From: Spirosoma panaciterrae DSM 21099
GTDB lineage: Bacteria > Bacteroidota > Bacteroidia > Cytophagales > Spirosomataceae
Length of the DNA: 64,000 nt
NCBI RefSeq assembly: GCF_000374025.1
Contig: NZ_KB893179.1
Span: 124,001-188,000, forward strand
Direction of reading: 5' to 3'
Positions within the stretch are counted from its first letter, which is position 1. Each line of letters begins with the position of its first letter. Shown here in pieces: positions 41,378 to 51,233 of this stretch. Under the pieces are notes generated by a model. It was not told the origin of the DNA, made no database searches, and worked only from the letters and a program-made list of their open reading frames with translations. The position numbers were made by a program, and so were the translations under genes.

Positions 41378-42248
41378 AAGCTTTTAATTTGTCTTTCAGA
41401 TAGGCCAGGGCCAGTTTGTAAGCATCGGCAGCCGCTTCTTTATCATAAATTGGGTTGCTTGGATTGGCAAAGCCGTGGTCGGCATCGTACATCTTGATCG
41501 TCACTTTTTTGCCAGCTTTCTGCATATTTTCTTCAAACTGCTTTACCGACTCAGGCGTAATGCCCTTATCACGGCTACCAAAAATACCCAATACATCGGT
41601 TTTCAGTGTCTTCAGTTTTTCTACATCCTGCTCCGGACGGCCATAGTACATTACGCAACCTTTCGCCTTCTGCCCTTCCATTAATGCCGATTGCAGCGAA
41701 AGCATTCCTCCAAAACACCAGCCTACGCTACCAAATTCAGCCTTCGGACCTGCATAGGCGATGGCTCCCTGCTGAATGCTCGTCAGCCGTTCTTTGCTGG
41801 CCGAACTCATCAGTTTTCCAGCTTCGGCCCGTTCGGTAGCTACTTTGCCGTCATACATATCAACTGCCAGCACGTTCACATCTTTCAGATCGTTGTAGAA
41901 TGCTTCGGCCTGTTGTTTGATGTTATCGTTCAATCCCCACCACTCCTGATAAACCAGCAGCCACTTATTCGATGCTTTTTTCGATTTTAGGAAAAACCCA
42001 TTGGCCGATTGTCCATCGGGAGTCGAGAATTTGATCATCTCACCAGCGCCCGTGTATGTAAATGGTAGTGGGTTGGCATGGAGATTCTGGAAGGCAGGAT
42101 CAGCTGCCATCAATGCCATTTCGTTCGGGGTTGTAGAATCCGTATTATGGCAAAGCGGAATCGTTTTCTGCTCCTTTTCCTGCACGGGTGTGAGGTAGGA
42201 AAACAAGGACATAAAGAAAGAAAGCCCGGTAATAAAGATAATTTTCAT
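41376..42248 (-). CDS. exported dienelactone hydrolase family protein
   Basis: A 290-residue alpha/beta hydrolase with an N-terminal export signal (MKIIFITGLSFFMSLFSYL). The catalytic triad of the dienelactone hydrolase family is complete: Cys178 in VGWCFGGM, Asp227 in GSRDKG and His258 in DADHGFAN. EWWGLNDNIKQQAEAF (with the conserved glutamate) and VLAVDMYDGKVA also match. The nucleophile is cysteine, not serine, as in true dienelactone hydrolases. The natural substrate is unknown; the export signal suggests a periplasmic ester or lactone. It is flanked by a terminator downstream and a long inverted repeat upstream. Confidence 0.9.
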   Translation of the reverse strand: MKIIFITGLSFFMSLFSYLTPVQEKEQKTIPLCHNTDSTTPNEMALMAADPAFQNLHANPLPFTYTGAGEMIKFSTPDGQSANGFFLKSKKASNKWLLVYQEWWGLNDNIKQQAEAFYNDLKDVNVLAVDMYDGKVATERAEAGKLMSSASKERLTSIQQGAIAYAGPKAEFGSVGWCFGGMLSLQSALMEGQKAKGCVMYYGRPEQDVEKLKTLKTDVLGIFGSRDKGITPESVKQFEENMQKAGKKVTIKMYDADHGFANPSNPIYDKEAAADAYKLALAYLKDKLKA

Positions 42249-42299
42249 GTGCGTTTGATGGTTAATTGGTTAGTGTAACGCGTTGATTAGGCGGTTGGT

Positions 42300-42360
42300 T
42301 AAAACAACAATTGGGTAAACTGTAAACTTTTGGCCTACAATTTACCCAATTGTTGTTTTA
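42300..42360. repeat. 25-bp near-perfect inverted repeat
   Basis: Arms 42300-42324 and 42336-42360 are reverse complements with one mismatch and an 11-base spacer (AAACAACAATTGGGTAAA core). It lies between two minus-strand genes, 57 bases downstream of the metallophosphoesterase stop, and could act as its terminator, although no separate T run is present beyond the T-rich arm end. Confidence 0.7.
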
Positions 42361-42416
42361 CTTCGATCATGCTGAACCAGGTTCAGCCCGATGATTCCTA
42401 TTTGCCTATTCGCTGA

Positions 42417-43715
42417 TCAGGCTTTTACCAATTCGAAAATGGTAATTTCGGGCAAAATACCCACCCGGCCGGGATAGCCGATATAGCCGTAGCCCCGATT
42501 GACGTACAGCCGCTGATCGCCTTCCTGATATAAGCCAGCCCACTGACGATAAAAATACTGGGCCGGACTCCAGCGTACATCTCCAACCTCAACTCCGAAT
42601 TGTGCTCCATGTGTATGACCGCTGAACGTAACGTCGATGTCGGAGTATTTGGGCCGTACTTCTGCGTCCCAGTGCGTAGGGTCGTGGGAGAGGAGTAACT
42701 TAACCGGATAGTCGGCTGTGCCCTGATACGCTTTTGCCAGATTACCAGCGCGTAAGGCCGCCGGACCGAAGCCAAGGTTCTGAACGCCAATCAGCGCAAT
42801 TTTATCGCCGTTCTGTTCCAGAATCTTGTGCTCATCCATCATGATGTTCCAGCCCATCTGCTTGTGAGCCGCTACTACGTTCATCACATTTTGCCGTTCG
42901 GCCTGAGCACTCGGCCACTGTACATATTTGCCGTAATCATGGTTACCCAGGGTCGAATAAACCCCCATAGGTGCTTTCACTTTATCGAACACATCAATAT
43001 AGCTATTCACTTCTTCGGCATGACTATTTACCAGATCGCCCGTAAAAAACACCATATCTGGTTTTTGATTCAGTAGCATCTCCACCCCGCCCCGAACGGC
43101 CGTTTTATTGAAAAAACTACCCGAATGAATATCCGAAATCTGGGCGATGGTCATTCCGTGAAAACCAGATGGCAGGTTTTTTAATGGAAGTTTAACCCGG
43201 CGAATCCGGTAATCATGGGCACCCGACAAGATTCCCCAGGTAAAACCAACCAGCGGTACAGTGCCGACTACCAACGCTGTTTTCATCAGAAAGTCAGATC
43301 TGGAGATGGCGTCTTTAGGTATTCCGTTTACGTTGTCAGGAATTGTCTTTTGAGCCGAATCCACCACGGCTTCCCGAACTTCGGGTTTGTAGAAAAGCGA
43401 TACGATCCACCGAAAGAAACGCCCTAAGTCATCAATGAAAATAATGAGTATAGCGAAAATCTTCGAAAAGTAGGGGATAGCAATGGCCGCCCAGAGAAAA
43501 GTGCGGGTGTTTCGGCTAATGGAATCGGGGGGTATCAACTGCATAGCGACATAGAGCACCAACGTTAGAGCCGTAAAACCCCAGAAGACGAGCGTTACAA
43601 TACGCTGAGTGCCCTCGGTGGCGGTTCGGCTTAGGGTCTTCACGGCCTGGAATACATACCAGTCGATGAGCAGAAGAATAGCGGGAAGTATAAACAAAAG
43701 GGCCGTACGATTCAT
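42417..43715 (-). CDS. membrane-bound metallophosphoesterase
   Basis: A 432-residue protein with three N-terminal membrane helices (ALLFILPAILLLIDWYVF, IVTLVFWGFTALTLVLYVAM, FLWAAIAIPYFSKIFAILIIF) and a further hydrophobic segment near residue 150. A calcineurin-like phosphoesterase domain follows with all metal motifs: QISDIHSG, FTGDLVNSH, TLGNHDYG, LLSHDPTHWD and FSGHTHGAQFG. This is the YkuE-like type, whose members include UDP-sugar or phospholipid phosphatases; the substrate here is unknown. The domain is probably on the outer face of the inner membrane. Confidence 0.92.
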   Translation of the reverse strand: MNRTALLFILPAILLLIDWYVFQAVKTLSRTATEGTQRIVTLVFWGFTALTLVLYVAMQLIPPDSISRNTRTFLWAAIAIPYFSKIFAILIIFIDDLGRFFRWIVSLFYKPEVREAVVDSAQKTIPDNVNGIPKDAISRSDFLMKTALVVGTVPLVGFTWGILSGAHDYRIRRVKLPLKNLPSGFHGMTIAQISDIHSGSFFNKTAVRGGVEMLLNQKPDMVFFTGDLVNSHAEEVNSYIDVFDKVKAPMGVYSTLGNHDYGKYVQWPSAQAERQNVMNVVAAHKQMGWNIMMDEHKILEQNGDKIALIGVQNLGFGPAALRAGNLAKAYQGTADYPVKLLLSHDPTHWDAEVRPKYSDIDVTFSGHTHGAQFGVEVGDVRWSPAQYFYRQWAGLYQEGDQRLYVNRGYGYIGYPGRVGILPEITIFELVKA

Positions 43716-43784
43716 GAAGAAAGGGGCTAATAGATGGCTAACGGAATGAGCATTCGTAAAGTTTATCTGACTAGGCGAGTTGAC

Positions 43785-45119
43785 TTACTCAACTTTCTCA
43801 AATTCAATGATATGCTCCGACATGTACTCACTTTTTTCAGGTTTAATGTTTTTAACGAACAATCGGGCACGCTTTCCTAATCGCAAACAGGTGTGTTTAT
43901 TCGTGATGTCTTCGGGTGTGTTCATGGGTTGGAGGGAGGGATACCACAGAAAAAAACCCGGCTTATCGAGCAATAACTTCGGCTTTGTCCACTCCTGCGA
44001 TTGAAGCGCATCACCCAAATCTTTATGGGAATTGAACGAAATATAGATGCTGCTCCCTGCCCACGACGGTCCGGTTGACCTGGCCATAAGCATGACCCAG
44101 CTATTCAGATAGGTATTCCAGCTAACCGATGGCCCCCAGTGGAACCCCGCTGCTGGTGCAGAAGCGGGGCCACCTTCCGCATCCATCGGAATCTGCAAGG
44201 AAGAAACCGGAGCGCCTACACCGGTGTAGGGCGCATTAAAGCCTTTACCATCCCACCGACGAGCTTTTCCAACCGGACTATCCAGATCACTTAGTCGGAT
44301 CCGGGCAACACTTATACACTGACCACTCCACTCGGTTCGAGGATCATAGTTTTTTTCGTCGTACTGACCCGGATACCCATATTCGCCATAGAAAAGGTAC
44401 AGATAGTCGCCACTAGCCACAGCCGATGGATCACCGACACCCCCGGCAAATGTCTTCGAGGTGTTGTGCGGCTTCAGAATCATTCGGGGTTGCAGGTCTT
44501 CAATAAATATGCCCTTGTTTTCCCACGATTTACCACCATTTGTCGATTTCATGATACCAATTCGGCAAACGGCGGCTGGCGATGTCGGCCCCGTTATACC
44601 CTGCGGCCATTTTTCATTTCTATAGCCTTCACCCGTTGTTGGATTATAAGGTAGGGTAGCGGGGTAGTTTTCGTTATGATAAACGGCATACAACGTTCGG
44701 CCCGACTGGTCTTTTGCATCCTGATACACGGTCTCAAACCAAACGGCACCGTGCAATCCGGGCGTGTTTACCGGAACATTTGGGGGCATTATTGGCTCAT
44801 GAAAATCCGCTGCTTTGCTGGCGAACGCTTCCTCAGCATGGTGACCATCGGCAAATTTCAAATCGCGGGCATCACCCCACAGTGGATCTTCGCCATACTT
44901 ACCCGGAAAAATTCGGAAGGTGTCGCCCACCCAGGCTTCTGCCATATTGCAGTCGACAAATGAATTGAACAGTACTTTTTTCGCCGGAATCAATCGGTAA
45001 GTCGGTGCGCTTATAGCGGTTTCAGCCTCGTCCTTTTTGCCTGAACAGGCAACGATTAGGCTACCCGTCAGGGTCAGAATTGGCAGGTATTTTCCAAAAT
45101 AAAGCAGGGTTCGTATCAT
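43785..45119 (-). CDS. lipoprotein of unknown function, propeller/glycosidase-like
   Basis: A 444-residue lipoprotein (signal ending SLIVACSG, Cys25). The chain has features of a sugar-active beta-propeller: AVYHNENYP, CRIGIMKSTNGGKSWENKGIF (an Asp-box-like S-x-N-G-G-K-S-W), GGVGDPSAVASGDYLYLFYGEYG, and PSVSWNTYLNSWVMLMARS. The Asp-box and GDPS...YLFY pattern recall sialidase, GH43 or DUF4185 proteins, but I cannot assign a family. A surface glycan-binding or glycosidase function is a reasonable guess. No polysaccharide-utilisation genes (SusC/SusD) are next to it. It is on the same strand as the efflux operon but separated by a terminator. Confidence 0.65.
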   Translation of the reverse strand: MIRTLLYFGKYLPILTLTGSLIVACSGKKDEAETAISAPTYRLIPAKKVLFNSFVDCNMAEAWVGDTFRIFPGKYGEDPLWGDARDLKFADGHHAEEAFASKAADFHEPIMPPNVPVNTPGLHGAVWFETVYQDAKDQSGRTLYAVYHNENYPATLPYNPTTGEGYRNEKWPQGITGPTSPAAVCRIGIMKSTNGGKSWENKGIFIEDLQPRMILKPHNTSKTFAGGVGDPSAVASGDYLYLFYGEYGYPGQYDEKNYDPRTEWSGQCISVARIRLSDLDSPVGKARRWDGKGFNAPYTGVGAPVSSLQIPMDAEGGPASAPAAGFHWGPSVSWNTYLNSWVMLMARSTGPSWAGSSIYISFNSHKDLGDALQSQEWTKPKLLLDKPGFFLWYPSLQPMNTPEDITNKHTCLRLGKRARLFVKNIKPEKSEYMSEHIIEFEKVE

Positions 45120-45130
45120 TGGGCCAGCAT

Positions 45131-45172
45131 CTAAAAAAACAATGTCAACGAGTAAAACCCGTTGACATTGTT
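45131..45172 (-). terminator. terminator of the RND efflux operon
   Basis: AACAATGTCAACG (45138-45150) and its reverse complement (45160-45172) make a 13-bp stem with a 9-base loop. On the minus strand it is followed by TTTTTTTAG. It lies 17 bases past the end of the RND gene. Confidence 0.85.
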
Positions 45173-45189
45173 ACCTACTTATTTAATCG

Positions 45190-48100
45190 TTACACTAATT
45201 CTTCTTCAGGCTCTTCTACAGGCTCTAAAGCTGGATCTTTTTTACCGAACCATTTCATCCGAATACGCTCATTGACCCAGTACATACACGGTACAACGAC
45301 CAGTGTCAGAGTAGTTGAGAATGTCAGTCCGAAGATGATGGTCCAGGCCAGAATGTTCCAGAATACAGCGCTATCACCGCCAATGACCATGTGAGGATCG
45401 AAATCCCGGAACAAGCTCACAAAATCGACTGTAATCCCAAAGGCCAGCGGAATAAGACCAAGTACGGCTGCCGAAGCGGTCAGCAATACCGGCGTCAGAC
45501 GGATACCACCCGCTTCAATTATGGCTTCGCGTAGCGGAATACCTCGCCCACGTAGCTCTTCGATGAATTCAATCAGCAGAATCCCGTTTTTCACCACGAT
45601 ACCGGCCAGCGCAATAATACCAACTCCCGACATGATAATGGAGAACTCCTTGTTGAACACGACGAAGCCAAGCAGCACACCAATCAGCGAGAACAGAATG
45701 GTTACGAAGATAATCATTGGCTTCACGACCGAGTTGAACTGGGTAGCCATAATCAGGTAAATGAGCATCATGGCAATACCGAAGGCCGATACCAGGAAGT
45801 TCATCGACTCCTGCTGGTCTTCCTGCTCACCACCCATTTTTACGGTGTAGCCATTAGGCACATCGATCTCCTTGACAACTTCCTGAATTTGCGCCACAAT
45901 CTGGTTGGCATTATAGCCTGGCACCACATCGGAACTCAACGTGATAAGCCGCTCCTGATTTTTCCGGTTAATCTGGCTAAACGTCGTCGAGTAGCTGATG
46001 TTGGCAATCGATGTAATCGGCACCTGACGAAGCTGACCGCCCATCACCATATCACGATAAACTACGTTTAGACTTAGCAGTCGATCGATCTGGCTACGGT
46101 CGTCGGGTTTCAGACGCACCATGATGGGGTATTCATCTTTCGCATCCCGAAATTTCGACACCTCGGTTCCAAACAAAGCCGTCCGAATGGCCAGCGCAAC
46201 CTGTCCTGACGAAATACCTTCGCGTTCGGCCTTCTCCCGGTCGATGTCGATAACGATTTCGGGCTTATTGGTAATCAGATCGGATTTCAACTGGTCGATA
46301 CCCTGGATACCGGCCTGAGCAATTTTCTGCTTAACCAGGTTTTCCAGTTTTTTCATTTCACTGAATTCCTCACCCGCTATTTCGATGGCGATTGGCTTAC
46401 CCGTTGGTGGGCCGTTCGATTCCCGCTCAACCGAGATTTCACTCCCCGGCAAACCGCGCATGGCTAGTCGAACTTTGTTCAGCAGCGAGTCGGTCGAAAT
46501 ACCATTTCGTTCCGTATTAGGTTTGAAGGCAACCGTAACTTTCGATTTTTGGGGAGTGGCCGAGCGGTCGGGGTTCATCGGATCACCCGCGTTTTTGCCC
46601 ACGTTCGAGATTACCGAGTTGACAATATCCGTCGCGTTGTTATCCTTCAGAATTTTAAACACCCGCTTTTCAATCACTTTCGTTACTGAATCGGTCACGC
46701 GAGCGTCTGTCCCTACCGGCATCACATTATATACGTAGATGTAATCGGGTTCGCCACTGGGAAAGAAAAGTACTTTTGGTTTGGCAATTCCGACAATAAT
46801 AAAGGTCAGAATGAGCAGACCGAACGTACCGATAATGGCAAACACAGGACGCCAGCCCGTCAATATCCAGGAGATCAACGAACGATAGCCGTTTTTCAGT
46901 TTCGGAAGCAAATTCTCCTGGAATGGAACGATCAATTTCGGCGTCAGTACGTAATGGTTGAAGGTGTACAGGATAATCAGCAACACAAACAGGTTACCAA
47001 TACCCCGATCAATTACGTACCCAATTCCCGCCAGAACGGTCATTATGATCAGAGGGCGCTTTATTTCCTGGAAACCCTGTTTATCCTCGTGATGATCGTC
47101 TTCGTGGCGTTTCATGAACGTTACGGCAAATACCGGATTGATCACGTAAGCGACAAACAACGAAGCAAACAGAGTCAGAATAAGTGTCAGGGGCAGAAAC
47201 TTCATGAACTCACCCACAATTCCTGGCCAGAATAGCAGTGGGAAGAAGGGGGCAATGGTCGTCAGCGTACCCGACAATACAGGTACGAACACCTCACCTG
47301 CTGCGGCTTTTACAGCCTGCCGGATGTTCCAGTCTTTATGATCATTAAAAAGTCGGTGTGCATTCTCAATAACCACAATGGCGTCATCGACCACCAGACC
47401 CAGACCGAGCAGGAACGCGAACAGTACCATGATGTTGAGCGTAAACGAGGTACCGACTACAGGCCCTAAAACCGGCATCAATACAAAAGCTACCAGGGCC
47501 GAAAGTGGTACCGATAAGCCGACGAAAATGGCATCCCGTACGCCCATGAAGAACATCAGAACGAGTACGACAAAGATGAAGCCCAATACAACGGTGTTCA
47601 CCAGGTCATTCACACTTTCGCGCGTACGTTCCGACTGATCGGCCGTAATTTTCACGTCCAATCCTTCTGGAAAACGAGTTTCCTTGTATTCCTCAATCGT
47701 TTTTTCGATCCGGTCGGCAGCCGAAATCAGGTTGGCACCTGCCCGTTTGATCACGTTCAGGGTTACAACCGATTTGTTGTCGAGCCGGGCAAAATCCTGT
47801 TGTTCTTCAAAATTGTCCCGCACTTGAGCAATATCGCCCAGGCGAACCGTTGCACCGGTTGCGGTCCGAATCTGTAGGTTCTGAATCTGGGCTACATCGG
47901 TAAATTCACCTTTCACCCGTACCGTCCGACGAACCCCATCTACGTTAAGTTCACCACCCGACACGTTGATGTTTTCGCCCTGAATGGCCTGCTGAATATC
48001 GGTAAATGCCAGGCCAGCCGATTGCATCCGAGGCAAATCGACATTGATCTGAATTTCGCGGGTCAGTGCCCCAACAATATCGACACGACGGATTTCGGGC

Positions 48101-48624
48101 ATTCCCTCGATCACATCCTGCAAATCTTCGGCATACTCTTTCAGTTGCTTGAGCGAGAAGTTACCAGCCATGTTGAGGTTCATGATCGGCATTTCCGAAA
48201 AGTCAACGTCCTGCGCAGTTGGTCCCGAATCCAGTTCTTTCGGTAAGTCGGGCTTCGCTTTATCAATAGCATCCCGAACTCGTTGCAGCGCAACCGAGGA
48301 TTCGACATCCGGGTTAAATTCAACCAGGATAACCGACACATCCTGCAAGGCATTGGATTTGATCCGTTTTACGCCCGAAATGGACTTTAACTGCTTCTCG
48401 ATCTGTTTGTTAATTGTATTTTCAATATCGGCGGGAGCCGTCCCTACATACACGGTATTGATGTAGACCTGAGGCACTTTAATGTCCGGGAATTGCTCCT
48501 TCGGCATATTATTGTACACAAACAGCCCACCCAGCGTAATCAGGAAGGTGAAAATGTAAATAGCCGTCCGGTTCTCAACGCACCAGTTGGTAAATCCGAG
48601 GGTTTTATACTGTTCAAATTTCAT
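45190..48624 (-). CDS. RND-family efflux transporter, inner-membrane permease
   Basis: A 1144-residue proton-driven exporter of the AcrB/HAE-1 class. The two halves each have one helix, a large periplasmic domain and a helix bundle. Helix 4 carries the proton-relay aspartates in GLGLVVDDAIVVIENAHRL (around residue 410), and the second half has GIIALAGIVVKNGILLIEFIEEL. The N-terminal MPKEQFPDIKVPQVYINTVY and ENTINKQIEKQLKSI are typical. Substrates cannot be predicted reliably; the lack of metal-site motifs argues for organic compounds rather than heavy metals. It is slightly longer than AcrB, with an extra insert near residues 505-560. Last gene of the tetR-tolC-hlyD-RND operon. Confidence 0.95.
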   Translation of the reverse strand: MKFEQYKTLGFTNWCVENRTAIYIFTFLITLGGLFVYNNMPKEQFPDIKVPQVYINTVYVGTAPADIENTINKQIEKQLKSISGVKRIKSNALQDVSVILVEFNPDVESSVALQRVRDAIDKAKPDLPKELDSGPTAQDVDFSEMPIMNLNMAGNFSLKQLKEYAEDLQDVIEGMPEIRRVDIVGALTREIQINVDLPRMQSAGLAFTDIQQAIQGENINVSGGELNVDGVRRTVRVKGEFTDVAQIQNLQIRTATGATVRLGDIAQVRDNFEEQQDFARLDNKSVVTLNVIKRAGANLISAADRIEKTIEEYKETRFPEGLDVKITADQSERTRESVNDLVNTVVLGFIFVVLVLMFFMGVRDAIFVGLSVPLSALVAFVLMPVLGPVVGTSFTLNIMVLFAFLLGLGLVVDDAIVVIENAHRLFNDHKDWNIRQAVKAAAGEVFVPVLSGTLTTIAPFFPLLFWPGIVGEFMKFLPLTLILTLFASLFVAYVINPVFAVTFMKRHEDDHHEDKQGFQEIKRPLIIMTVLAGIGYVIDRGIGNLFVLLIILYTFNHYVLTPKLIVPFQENLLPKLKNGYRSLISWILTGWRPVFAIIGTFGLLILTFIIVGIAKPKVLFFPSGEPDYIYVYNVMPVGTDARVTDSVTKVIEKRVFKILKDNNATDIVNSVISNVGKNAGDPMNPDRSATPQKSKVTVAFKPNTERNGISTDSLLNKVRLAMRGLPGSEISVERESNGPPTGKPIAIEIAGEEFSEMKKLENLVKQKIAQAGIQGIDQLKSDLITNKPEIVIDIDREKAEREGISSGQVALAIRTALFGTEVSKFRDAKDEYPIMVRLKPDDRSQIDRLLSLNVVYRDMVMGGQLRQVPITSIANISYSTTFSQINRKNQERLITLSSDVVPGYNANQIVAQIQEVVKEIDVPNGYTVKMGGEQEDQQESMNFLVSAFGIAMMLIYLIMATQFNSVVKPMIIFVTILFSLIGVLLGFVVFNKEFSIIMSGVGIIALAGIVVKNGILLIEFIEELRGRGIPLREAIIEAGGIRLTPVLLTASAAVLGLIPLAFGITVDFVSLFRDFDPHMVIGGDSAVFWNILAWTIIFGLTFSTTLTLVVVPCMYWVNERIRMKWFGKKDPALEPVEEPEEELV

Positions 48625-48646
48625 AATAAGAGTTCGTTAGTCATTC

Positions 48647-48674
48647 GTAGAGACACCAGGCAGGATGTCTCTAC
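48647..48674. repeat. short inverted repeat between the efflux adaptor and permease genes
   Basis: GTAGAGACA (48647-48655) and TGTCTCTAC (48666-48674) are perfect complements with a 10-base spacer. GTAGAGAC...GTCTCTAC hairpins recur as dispersed repeats in other bacteria. It lies four bases past the adaptor stop and has no T run, so read-through into the permease gene is likely. Confidence 0.6.
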
Positions 48675-48677
48675 AAA

Positions 48678-49805
48678 CTAAAAACTGATTTGTTGTCCAT
48701 CAACCAAATCCTGATACCCAGCCGTAACGATCTGATCGCCCGCCTGTAACCCTTGCGTCACCTCAATCTGACCACCGTACGACTGGCCCGTTTTTACCGT
48801 TTTTGCTTTCGCCACTTTTTTACCGCCCTCATCGACTGCTACATACACCAATTGACCTTTTTCGGTATCCTGAATCAGGTTTTGATTGATTACGATCGCT
48901 TTGGCCTGCGTTTTATCATTGATTTTGATACGTGCCAGCATGTTGGGTTTCAAGGCGTTGTCGGAGGGTAGGGGAGCCTCGATGGTAAAGGTTCGCGTGG
49001 CCGGATCAACCGTCGTTGCAACAAACGAGATGGTCGAATTCAGCTTTTTGTCCAGATCCGGGAAGTCAATCTGAACGGGGTCACCTTTCCGAACGCTACC
49101 CGAATAGGTATCCGAAACTTTAGCTACTGCCTTCAACTGCGACAGGTTGACCACCCGAACCAGTCCAACACCCGGCATGGCCGACTGACCAATTTTTACG
49201 GCCACCTGATCGACCACTCCCGAAATTGGAGACGTAACCGTAGATTGGCTCAACTGTGCGTTCAGCGTCGATAGACGGCGTTCGAGTGATTCCTTGTTCG
49301 TTTTGGCCTGTAGATACTGCATTTCGGTGCCAATCTGCTGCTTCCAGAGGTTTGCCTGCTTTTCGTACATGGTATTGGCAAGCGTCAGTTGGGTTTTAAG
49401 TTCAGCAATAGACTCACGTAAAAGCTGATCGTCGACTTTGGCAATGGCCTGTCCGGCTTTGACATAATCACCTTCTTTTACATAGACAGCCGTAACAACT
49501 CCACCCGATTTGGGCGAAACCTGTACGTTGTTTTTAGCATCAATTGTTCCCTGCAATTCTACGAAGTGCCGAAACGTGCTGGCAGCTATTGGCGACACAG
49601 CCACTTCTTTAACCCGTGTTTCTTCCGCCTTTTTAGGCTCCAGTTTGGCCAGTTCAGACTCCAGCGATTTTATCTTGGCCGTTAGTTCGGTTTGCTGCGA
49701 CTTCAACTCATCGAGTTCCGCACGTTTGCTTTGCAGGTCAGATTTTTTTTCCTGTGAGCAGGCAGCTAAAAGACTCACAAGAGCAATGATGTAGTATGGT
49801 TTCAT
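48678..49805 (-). CDS. efflux RND transporter periplasmic adaptor (membrane fusion protein)
   Basis: A 375-residue HlyD/AcrA-type adaptor that links the permease to the outer-membrane channel. A lipoprotein signal ends in SLLAACSQ (Cys16). Next comes a coiled coil (KSDLQSKRAELDELKSQQTEL..., about 22-56), the biotinyl-lipoyl half motifs (VSPKSGGVVTAVYVKEGDYVKAGQAIAKVDD), a central hairpin with heptads around residues 130-195, the second lipoyl half (TVTSPISGVVDQVAVKIGQ), and beta-barrel domains. An N-terminal coiled coil before the lipoyl domain is an addition to the usual layout. It lies between tolC and the permease gene. Confidence 0.94.
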   Translation of the reverse strand: MKPYYIIALVSLLAACSQEKKSDLQSKRAELDELKSQQTELTAKIKSLESELAKLEPKKAEETRVKEVAVSPIAASTFRHFVELQGTIDAKNNVQVSPKSGGVVTAVYVKEGDYVKAGQAIAKVDDQLLRESIAELKTQLTLANTMYEKQANLWKQQIGTEMQYLQAKTNKESLERRLSTLNAQLSQSTVTSPISGVVDQVAVKIGQSAMPGVGLVRVVNLSQLKAVAKVSDTYSGSVRKGDPVQIDFPDLDKKLNSTISFVATTVDPATRTFTIEAPLPSDNALKPNMLARIKINDKTQAKAIVINQNLIQDTEKGQLVYVAVDEGGKKVAKAKTVKTGQSYGGQIEVTQGLQAGDQIVTAGYQDLVDGQQISF

Positions 49806-49856
49806 TTTGACTAGTAACGTTTTAATAGCTTATTTCAAATTCGGGACTTAATTCCC

Positions 49857-51233
49857 TTAATTTCCAGCGTAAAGTTTGCCGCTGGCTTTGTCGGCATCGA
49901 CTTTGGTTTGCAGGAAGTTGTAGAGCGAAGCGAAGTAGTTTGTTTGCGCCTGGCGGTATGAGTTTTCGGCATCCAGCACTTCAATGTTTGATCCGACGCC
50001 TTCCTGATACTTGATTTTTGCAACCCGGGCTACTTCCTGTGCCAGTTCAACGTTCCGTTTCTGTGTACGTAAGGTTTGCAGACTATTGCCCAGCGTGATG
50101 CTCGCCTGCCGAATCTGCAAGTCAATCGTATTTTTCAGAAGTTGAGCGCTGTTCTGCGTTTTTTGTAACGTAAATCGCTTCTGTTGGGCCTGGTACTTCT
50201 TCTGAAATCCATCGAATACGGGAACCGATAGGTTAATACCTACTATGGATGAGTTAAACCAGGGCGACACGAATAAATCACCAAAATTATTACGACCTGT
50301 ATTGTAGCCATAGTTTATAAACGCCGTTAGCCGGGGATAGTACAGCTTGGAAATGTTCTGCAAATCCAAATCGGCTAGCTGAATCTGTGATTGGAGTGTT
50401 GAGAACTCGATGCGTTGGTTATAATCGAATTCGGCAGCCGCCTTCAGGTTTTCACGATCCAATGCATCCAGGTCGATGTCCTGAATTTGTTCGGTCAAGG
50501 TGATATTATCATTAATCCCCAAGCCCATTTGGAATTTAAGCAGGTAGTAGCTTAGATCGACCAGGTTTTTAACGTTCTGCCTCTCAGCTTTCAGGTTATT
50601 TACCTGTACTTCGAGTCTGCTCACATCAATCTTTTCGGCAAAACCTTGCTTATTCAACCCCAGCGTATTCTGATATAGTGTATCGACGCGAGCAATATTC
50701 AGGTCAAGCAGTTTTATTTGCTGCTCATTGACCAACACACCATAATATGCTTTGGCCACCTGCTCAGCCACGGTAATTTTCGAAGCCGTAATGTTCTTTT
50801 GTGCCAGTTGCCGATACGTTTCAGCCGCTTTCAACCCTAGTCGATACGACGCATCGAACAGGAGTTGATTGAGGGTACCTGTCAAATTGCTCGAATAGTT
50901 TACTCCAAATTGAACGGCAATTGGAGGAGCATCGGCAGGAGCATTCGGATTCGCGAATTGAGCGGGTAAGAAAACCCGCTGAATAATCAGGTTGTCAGAA
51001 AGAGATCCTGCAACGCTTACCTGCGGCAACGCTACGCCACGAACTTCCTGAATGCGTGCCTCGGAGCTGAGTGCATCCAGACCCGCATTCTTAATATTAA
51101 TATTGTTTTGAATGGCAAACTGAATGGCCTCATTCAGCGAAAACTCCTGCTTTGTCTGGGCTATCGACGTTCGGGTCCCCACCAGCGTGAGCAGCCAGAT
51201 CGCTATAGCTATTTTTATATTAGTGAACCTCAT
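49857..51233 (-). CDS. TolC-family outer-membrane efflux channel
   Basis: A 458-residue outer-membrane factor with a signal peptide (MRFTNIKIAIAIWLLTLVGTRTSIAQ) and two internally similar halves of long helices: SLNEAIQFAIQNNINIKNAGLDALS opens the first and LLKNTIDLQIRQASITLGNSLQTL lies in the second. The YQEGVGSNIEVLDAENSYRQAQTNY segment near the end is a hallmark of TolC-type proteins. I chose ATG at 51233 for the signal peptide; it overlaps the tetR end by 14 bases, suggesting coupled translation. It forms the trimeric exit duct of the efflux system. Confidence 0.93.
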   Translation of the reverse strand: MRFTNIKIAIAIWLLTLVGTRTSIAQTKQEFSLNEAIQFAIQNNINIKNAGLDALSSEARIQEVRGVALPQVSVAGSLSDNLIIQRVFLPAQFANPNAPADAPPIAVQFGVNYSSNLTGTLNQLLFDASYRLGLKAAETYRQLAQKNITASKITVAEQVAKAYYGVLVNEQQIKLLDLNIARVDTLYQNTLGLNKQGFAEKIDVSRLEVQVNNLKAERQNVKNLVDLSYYLLKFQMGLGINDNITLTEQIQDIDLDALDRENLKAAAEFDYNQRIEFSTLQSQIQLADLDLQNISKLYYPRLTAFINYGYNTGRNNFGDLFVSPWFNSSIVGINLSVPVFDGFQKKYQAQQKRFTLQKTQNSAQLLKNTIDLQIRQASITLGNSLQTLRTQKRNVELAQEVARVAKIKYQEGVGSNIEVLDAENSYRQAQTNYFASLYNFLQTKVDADKASGKLYAGN